The notes beneath the pieces are model-generated. The model was given only the letters and a program-made list of their open reading frames with translations, did no database searches and was not told the origin of the DNA. From Bryobacteraceae bacterium (GTDB lineage Bacteria; Acidobacteriota; Terriglobia; Bryobacterales; Bryobacteraceae): 10,216 nt of DNA. The stretch covers positions 1-10,216 of the forward strand of contig JASHWA010000314.1 of assembly GCA_030044325.1 (NCBI GenBank), written 5' to 3'. A program made the translations under genes and the position numbers. The stretch's first letter is position 1. Each line of letters begins with the position of its first letter. Shown piece by piece: positions 6,422 through 10,216 of this stretch.

Positions 6422-8779
6422 CTAATTGTTCGAGCTTGCCGGTTTCTCCCACAGGAACCGGTGCAGAAACGTCTGCATCCGGCCGAATGTGTACAGCCAG
6501 CGGCTGTGCAGCAGCGATTCGTGCACGTCGTCCGGGAACACGATCAGCTCGTAGTACACATCGCGCTGGCGCAGCAGTTGCACCAGCCCGACAGTCTGCA
6601 AAAACGCGACGTTGCGGTCGTCGTCGCCCTGCACCAGCAGCACCGGCGATTTCCACTTGTCGATTTCACTGATCGCCGACGCTTTGAACGACACAGAGGA
6701 CGGATCGAGCGAGTTGCCTTCCAGGTGCACGCCCGCCATGTCCACGCCGCATTTGAAAATGTCCGAGTTGCGCGCGAGCGCTTCGGAGGTAAGCAGGCCG
6801 CCGTAGGACAGTCCCCAGATGCCGATGCGATTGGGATCGACGTCGGGCCGGCTCTGCAAGTATTTGCCGCCCGCGACGACGTCTTGATATTCGCTGTTGC
6901 CCTGCGCGCCGCCGTGCTCGGCCTGGCGGAAGGAGCGGCCGTAGCCGACGCCCAGCCGGTAGTTGATCGACATCACGATATAACCCTGGCTGGCGAGCCA
7001 CTCATTGATTCCGTACGCCCAATGATAGAACTGCATGTAATGATACGCGGGCATCATCTCGCGAATGGGTCCGCCGTGCACGAATACGATGGCGGGACGG
7101 CGCTCGCCCGGTTTCAGATCCTTGGGCAGAAATAGCTGGTTGTGAATTTTGAGACCGTCCTCGGCTTTGGTCATCACGATCTCCGGTTTCACGTGCAGAT
7201 CTTTCGGAAATCCGGGCATCGAAGCCGGGAAAACGATCTTCTGCGGATCGGCCGCGGCGACTGGACCCGCGGCCATCTTCCAAATGCCAACGGATTGCGG
7301 CATATTCCAGTCCGCGCTGAGCGTCGCGAGATATTTTCCCGAAGCGAGCGGAGCGGGCGAGGTCTGGGCGCCTTCGCCGGTGGTGACTTCGACCGGAGTT
7401 CCGCCAGTCACTGGGACGGCCCAGATGTGGCGGAGCTCGATATCCTGCGCGTTGGTGCAGTAGTAGAAAGTTTTCTCGTCGGAAGAGAGCGCGACCGACG
7501 TCTGATTCTCGATCAGGCCGTCGGTGGTGGTGAGCAGAACGGGACGCGCGGAGGCGTCCGTGACGTTCAGCGAATAGTAACGCTCCCATTCGTCTTTTGC
7601 GTATTTGTCCTGTTCGGGAGTCAAGGGAGGCACGGGCGCGGCGCCGCGGCCGGCTTCTCCGCGGCCTCGACCGCCTCGTCCTCCGCGCCCTCCGCCCGGA
7701 GCGACGTACTCGAAGACCAGAAGATCGCCGGCGAGATGCAGATTCCCCGGATTGATGACGATGGGATCGCTCGGCTGATTGTGCCAGACCTCCTGCGCTT
7801 CGCCGGTGGCGGCGTCGGCTTTATAGAACGCGACAGTGTAGCCGCCTTTGAACGTGCTGCGCATCATGCCGGGCGAATTGTTCACCACCGGCGCCGCGGG
7901 CGCTTCAGCGCCGCGTCCGCGTCCGCCGCGACCGGCCGGCGCGGCGCCAGGCGCCGAGTAAAACGCGCCACTCGCCGGACCGAGTCCCAGCGTTTCCTGG
8001 CCGAAGGGCAATCCCGGCCGCCGCTCGAAGATCAGATGCTTGCTGTCGGCCATCCACAGCGGCGTGGTATCGAAATCGACGCTTGGCGACATGTATTTCA
8101 CCGACCGCGTGGCGACATCGTAAACCATAATGAAGCTGTGATCGGTGCGCGTGCTCACCCAAGCGATCTTGCGGCCGTCGGGCGACCACTGCGGATCGCT
8201 CTGCACGCCCCATTCGGTGATGAACGCTTTTTCGCCGCGATCGACTTCGCTTGCCGGCTTCGCGCGCGTGATTTTGGCGCGGTAGATCTGGCCGTCCTTG
8301 ATGAACAGAATCGAGCTGCCGTCGGGCGCGAGCGCGGGATTGGCCGCATCGGCCACGCGCCACGCTCCGCCCTCGCCGCTGGTTTTCGCGGCCCAGAGGG
8401 CGTGTTCCGGCCCGTTGGGATCGGCCGTCGCATTGGGCGACCATCCATCCCGGTTGGGCGCCTCGCCGCGCAGAAATACAACCGTGCTGCCGTCGTCGGA
8501 AATGCGGATCTCCGACATCATGATGCCGTCGTCTTTGGTGAAATTGGTCAGCCGCACCGGCCGGAATAAAGGAGCAGCCGCCGCGAAGGCGTTGCGCTTG
8601 CCTTCCTGATAATCGACCCAGGCGATGCGATCGGCTTTGCGCGCGGAAACCAGTTCCTGCGGCGACGCGGGGCTCAGGAAGCGCTGGTAGAGAGGGATCT
8701 CCGGCGGCGCGGAAACGAGCGGCATCGCGAAAAACGCCGCCGGGAGCGCGAGCAACAAAAGACGGCGGAAATATTTCAT
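6422..8779 (-). CDS. Secreted S9-family (prolyl oligopeptidase / DPP-like) serine peptidase
   Basis: This 785-residue protein starts with a signal peptide (MKYFRRLLLLALPAAFFAMPLVSA). Residues about 40-520 form a WD40-like beta-propeller with repeats such as LAPDGSSILF and WSPDGRKIAWVST. The C-terminal alpha/beta hydrolase domain (about 540-780) carries the triad Ser658 (GLSYGG), Asp721 (QGDDDRNV) and His753 (DDVHES), with HGG (568-570) as the usual oxyanion segment. Such enzymes cleave peptides, often after proline, outside the cytoplasm. Two Arg-Gly-rich low-complexity inserts sit in the propeller: 281-297 (GRGGRGRG) and 361-384 (GGGRGGRGGRGRG); I have seen such inserts in Acidobacteriota S9 peptidases. 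The ATG at 8779 has AGGAGG (8785-8790) 5 bases upstream. It follows the MarR-GNAT gene on the same strand by 94 bases. Confidence 0.93.
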   Translation of the reverse strand: MKYFRRLLLLALPAAFFAMPLVSAPPEIPLYQRFLSPASPQELVSARKADRIAWVDYQEGKRNAFAAAAPLFRPVRLTNFTKDDGIMMSEIRISDDGSTVVFLRGEAPNRDGWSPNATADPNGPEHALWAAKTSGEGGAWRVADAANPALAPDGSSILFIKDGQIYRAKITRAKPASEVDRGEKAFITEWGVQSDPQWSPDGRKIAWVSTRTDHSFIMVYDVATRSVKYMSPSVDFDTTPLWMADSKHLIFERRPGLPFGQETLGLGPASGAFYSAPGAAPAGRGGRGRGAEAPAAPVVNNSPGMMRSTFKGGYTVAFYKADAATGEAQEVWHNQPSDPIVINPGNLHLAGDLLVFEYVAPGGGRGGRGGRGRGEAGRGAAPVPPLTPEQDKYAKDEWERYYSLNVTDASARPVLLTTTDGLIENQTSVALSSDEKTFYYCTNAQDIELRHIWAVPVTGGTPVEVTTGEGAQTSPAPLASGKYLATLSADWNMPQSVGIWKMAAGPVAAADPQKIVFPASMPGFPKDLHVKPEIVMTKAEDGLKIHNQLFLPKDLKPGERRPAIVFVHGGPIREMMPAYHYMQFYHWAYGINEWLASQGYIVMSINYRLGVGYGRSFRQAEHGGAQGNSEYQDVVAGGKYLQSRPDVDPNRIGIWGLSYGGLLTSEALARNSDIFKCGVDMAGVHLEGNSLDPSSVSFKASAISEIDKWKSPVLLVQGDDDRNVAFLQTVGLVQLLRQRDVYYELIVFPDDVHESLLHSRWLYTFGRMQTFLHRFLWEKPASSNN

Positions 8780-8816
8780 CGAGACCTCCTGTCGAGTGAT
8801 GCTTCGACCGTGGAGG

Positions 8817-8846
8817 AGTATAACAGACCGCTCCGCTCCGTGGCGA
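8817..8846 (-). promoter_or_regulatory. Candidate promoter of the S9 peptidase
   Basis: On the reverse strand TATACT (8822 to 8817; 5 of 6 matches) is preceded at 18 bases by TCGCCA (8846 to 8841; 4 of 6). The leader would be about 30 bases and contain GTCGA...TCGAC arms just before the Shine-Dalgarno. The box would let the peptidase be expressed apart from the upstream regulator. Confidence 0.35.
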
Positions 8847-8873
8847 GTTCGCGGCCCGCCCGCTCACCCGCTG

Positions 8874-9788
8874 CTAGGGCAGGTCGCGTTCCCAGGTCTC
8901 GGCGACCAGATCTTTTCCGAAGCTGTGATGGGGCTCTTCGGCGATGCAGCGGAATCCGGCTTTCTTGTAGATGGCGCGCGCGGCGAGGAGTTCGCTCTGC
9001 GTCCACAGCACGATCTTTCGATAATGCTTCGCGGCGGCGAAGCGCAGGCATTCCTCGACCAGCCGCGATCCCAGACCGAGCCCGCGCGCGGAAGGTTCCA
9101 CCAGTAGCAGGCGAAGCTTGGCCGTGTCTTCGGTGTATTTGACCACAAACACGCATCCGACGATCGCGCCGTCGCGCTCGGCGATCCAGCAGCGCTCGCG
9201 CGCCGGGTCGAAATTCTGAATGAATTTGGCGGCGATCTCGGCCACCAGCGCTTCGAAGGTCTGGTCATAGCCGTATTCCTCGAAATACAACACGCCGTGA
9301 CGATGGGTGATGAAGCCCATGTCGCCGCTGCGATGCTCGCGCAGGATGTACGGCGCGTTTTCATCTTTCGGCCCGAGCAGGCGCTCGATCGTGCGCATCG
9401 CCGCGCTCATCGCCTGGCGGTCCGGCGCGCTAAAATGCGCGGTCATGCGCGCGATCTGCCGGCGGGCGCGTTGTTCGAGCGAGGCCACCGCTTTTCGTCC
9501 TTTGGCGGTGAGCGAGATGCGGCTCTCCCGTCCGTCGTCGCGGGCCGCGCGCCGCGCAATCAGCCCCCGTTTTCGGAATCCGCCCAGAATGCGGCTCAAA
9601 TACCCGGGGTCGACATCGAGCAGACGGGCCAGCTCCGCGGCCGAGATCGCGTCGCAGTGGCCCAGTTCGTAGAGGACACGCACTTCGGTGAGCGAAAACG
9701 AGCTTTCGAGGTAAGCCTTCCCGAGCAGGCCGATGTGGCGCGTATAAAAGCGGTTGAACGCGCGGATGGACTCGATGAAAGCGTCCAC
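8874..9788 (-). CDS. MarR-type regulator fused to a GNAT acetyltransferase
   Basis: This 304-residue protein (from the GTG start) has two parts. Residues 1-140 are a MarR winged helix: opening helix IRAFNRFYTRHIGLL, recognition region ISAAELARLLDVDPGYLSRILGGFRKRGLI (48-77) and wing DDGRESRISLT (84-94). Residues about 155-304 are a GNAT domain with the acetyl-CoA loop RGLGLG (235-240) and the C-terminal ARAIYKKAGFR typical of the fold. Such fusions are a known architecture, but the acetyl acceptor is generally unknown. A longer TTG-started reading (9824, 12 more residues) is possible, but that TTG is the -35 box itself and has no ribosome site; starting at GTG 9786-9788 fits a leaderless message. 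A palindrome over the -35 box suggests autorepression. Co-orientation with the peptidase downstream may mean shared control. Confidence 0.88.
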   Translation of the reverse strand: MDAFIESIRAFNRFYTRHIGLLGKAYLESSFSLTEVRVLYELGHCDAISAAELARLLDVDPGYLSRILGGFRKRGLIARRAARDDGRESRISLTAKGRKAVASLEQRARRQIARMTAHFSAPDRQAMSAAMRTIERLLGPKDENAPYILREHRSGDMGFITHRHGVLYFEEYGYDQTFEALVAEIAAKFIQNFDPARERCWIAERDGAIVGCVFVVKYTEDTAKLRLLLVEPSARGLGLGSRLVEECLRFAAAKHYRKIVLWTQSELLAARAIYKKAGFRCIAEEPHHSFGKDLVAETWERDLP

Positions 9789-9795
9789 GAACGGG

Positions 9796-9824
9796 AGTAT
9801 GGCGCAATTACTTGCCGATGTCAA
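9796..9824 (-). promoter_or_regulatory. Promoter of the MarR-GNAT gene, implying a leaderless transcript
   Basis: On the reverse strand a consensus TTGACA (9824 to 9819) is followed at exactly 17 bases by CATACT (9801 to 9796; 4 of 6 matches to TATAAT). Seven bases separate the end of the -10 box from the GTG at 9788, so transcription would start at or next to the start codon. Confidence 0.65.
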
Positions 9825-9838
9825 CTAATTCATTGACA
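9819..9838. promoter_or_regulatory. Probable MarR operator
   Basis: TGTCAA (9819-9824) and TTGACA (9833-9838) are exact inverted arms around 8 bases with a self-complementary AATT core, giving 8 of 10 symmetric pairs over 20 bases. Size, symmetry and AT-rich centre fit MarR-family sites, and one arm is the -35 box of the MarR gene, so binding would block RNA polymerase. Confidence 0.6.
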
Positions 9839-9844
9839 GAAGCG

Positions 9845-9903
9845 CCCCGCGGCCTGCGAGCCGCGCCAGCCATGGCGCGGGTTTAGCCGGTTTCCGCACA
9901 GAC
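9845..9903 (+). repeat. REP-like hairpin, copy A
   Basis: CCGCGCCA (9861-9868), loop GCCA, TGGCGCGG (9873-9880) form a perfect stem. Upstream, CGCGGC and GCCGCG around CTGCGA make an alternative, mutually exclusive hairpin. The tail ends in CACAGAC (9897-9903). It begins 7 bases from the MarR operator. Confidence 0.8.
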
Positions 9904-9966
9904 GTCGACAGAGAGCGGGCGCCCGCTATGCGGCTCTCCTTATTGGTTTCTGTTGCGCTATGGACG
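9845..9966 (+). repeat. Tandem duplication, unit 1 (REP plus truncated gene start)
   Basis: This 122-base unit consists of REP A, a short spacer and 39 bases that copy the first 13 codons of the gene at 10089 (35 of 39 identical). Compared with unit 2 it lacks about 40 bases before the ATG, including the ribosome site. Confidence 0.75.
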
Positions 9967-10008
9967 CCCCGCGGCCTGCGAGCCGCGCCAGCCATGGCGC
10001 GGGTCTAG
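9928..10008 (+). pseudogene. Truncated duplicate of the 5' end of the gene at 10089
   Basis: ATG at 9928 opens MRLSLLVSVALWT, matching MRLFLLVLVALWT of the intact gene, then runs into REP copy B, reads PRGLRAAPAMARV and stops at TAG 10006-10008. It has no Shine-Dalgarno, so translation is unlikely. It is a fossil of the duplication; the 26-residue reading happens to resemble a signal peptide. Confidence 0.65.
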
Positions 10009-10025
10009 CCGGTTTCCACACAGAC
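9967..10025 (+). repeat. REP-like hairpin, copy B
   Basis: It is nearly identical to copy A: stem 9983-9990 / 9995-10002 with loop GCCA, the same upstream CGCGGC/GCCGCG arms, and tail CACAGAC ending at 10025. It differs by a T-to-C in the post-stem segment and a G-to-A in the tail. Confidence 0.8.
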
Positions 10026-10127
10026 TCGACAGGGAGCGGCCATCGCTAAAGTTCTCAGGCGTGGCAAAATGACCATCAGGAGTATGAAATGCGGCTCTTC
10101 TTATTGGTCCTTGTTGCGCTATGGACG
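9967..10127 (+). repeat. Tandem duplication, unit 2 (REP plus intact gene start)
   Basis: This 161-base unit has the same order as unit 1 but keeps the full leader (10038-10088) with the ribosome site, and continues into the open gene. The joint at 9966/9967 follows ATGGACG, exactly where unit 1 leaves the gene sequence. Confidence 0.7.
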
Positions 10128-10216
10128 GCTCGCGGGGACACGCTGCGGCTGCGCGACGGTTCCACGGTAACCGGAAGCTTGTTGAGCGCCTCCGGCGACG
10201 ACATCCGCTTTTCGGT
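10089..10216 (+). CDS. N-terminus of a secreted protein of unknown function (cut by window end)
   Basis: Only 42 complete codons are visible. MRLFLLVLVALWTARG is a signal peptide, followed by DTLRLRDGSTVTGSLLSASGDDIRFS. The pattern LRLRDGSxVxGxLLxxxGDDIRF resembles a small beta-barrel module (LSm/SH3-like strands) found at the start of exported hypothetical proteins, but this is a weak pattern and no function follows. AGGAG at 10078-10082 lies 6 bases before the ATG at 10089. Another ATG at 10084 is in a different frame and loses the signal peptide. I find no clear promoter between the REP tail and the gene. Confidence 0.7.
   Translation, partial: MRLFLLVLVALWTARGDTLRLRDGSTVTGSLLSASGDDIRFS

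Noticed and set aside
7142..8569. 475-codon forward ORF opposite the S9 peptidase
   Set aside because: It is antisense to a protein with a full catalytic triad and is rich in Arg/Ala/Gly as expected of a shadow frame.
9842..10025. CRISPR-like repeat pair
   Set aside because: There are only two units, each a palindromic REP with a copied gene start, and no spacers or cas genes.

Overview
The window looks like a piece of a high-GC chromosome from an Acidobacteriota member, most likely near Candidatus Solibacter / Bryobacterales. This is an inference from gene style: an S9 peptidase with Arg-Gly-rich insertions, many secreted enzymes in monocistronic units, and REP-like hairpins with a REP-associated transposase (RAYT) remnant. 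No marker gene fixes the taxon.

Layout. 35-412 (-) is a decayed chimera: a DUF2339-like membrane segment joined to a RAYT C-terminus with an in-frame TGA. 497-2470 (+) is a secreted alkyl sulfatase (SdsA1/BDS1 type) with a complete metal-ligand set. 2471-2671 is a convergent gap with a REP hairpin and two further hairpins. 2672-3274 (-) is an unknown single-pass membrane protein with a TTG start. 3275-3663 is a long gap with another REP. 3664-4227 (-) is a secreted SRPBCC-fold protein, divergent from 4304-5281 (+), a succinylglutamate desuccinylase/aspartoacylase-like zinc hydrolase, followed 60 bases later by an SDR oxidoreductase (5342-6070). 6071-6421 is a convergent gap with a compact multi-hairpin element and a REP. 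6422-8779 (-) is a secreted S9 prolyl-oligopeptidase-family peptidase. 8874-9788 (-) is a MarR-GNAT fusion regulator with a palindrome and promoter at its start, read here as leaderless. 9845-10127 is an imperfect tandem duplication of a REP plus the first 13 codons of the last gene. 10089 to the window end (+) is the N-terminus of a secreted protein of unknown function.

How it fits together. The window is mostly degradative and secreted enzymes with little operon structure: only the hydrolase-SDR pair and the regulator-peptidase pair are plausibly linked. I see no defence system, CRISPR array, tRNA or rRNA. The most notable signal is the REP-like family (five copies). Its outer stem CCGC/GCGG is constant while its inner stem changes in a compensated way, and a broken copy of the expected transposase family lies nearby.
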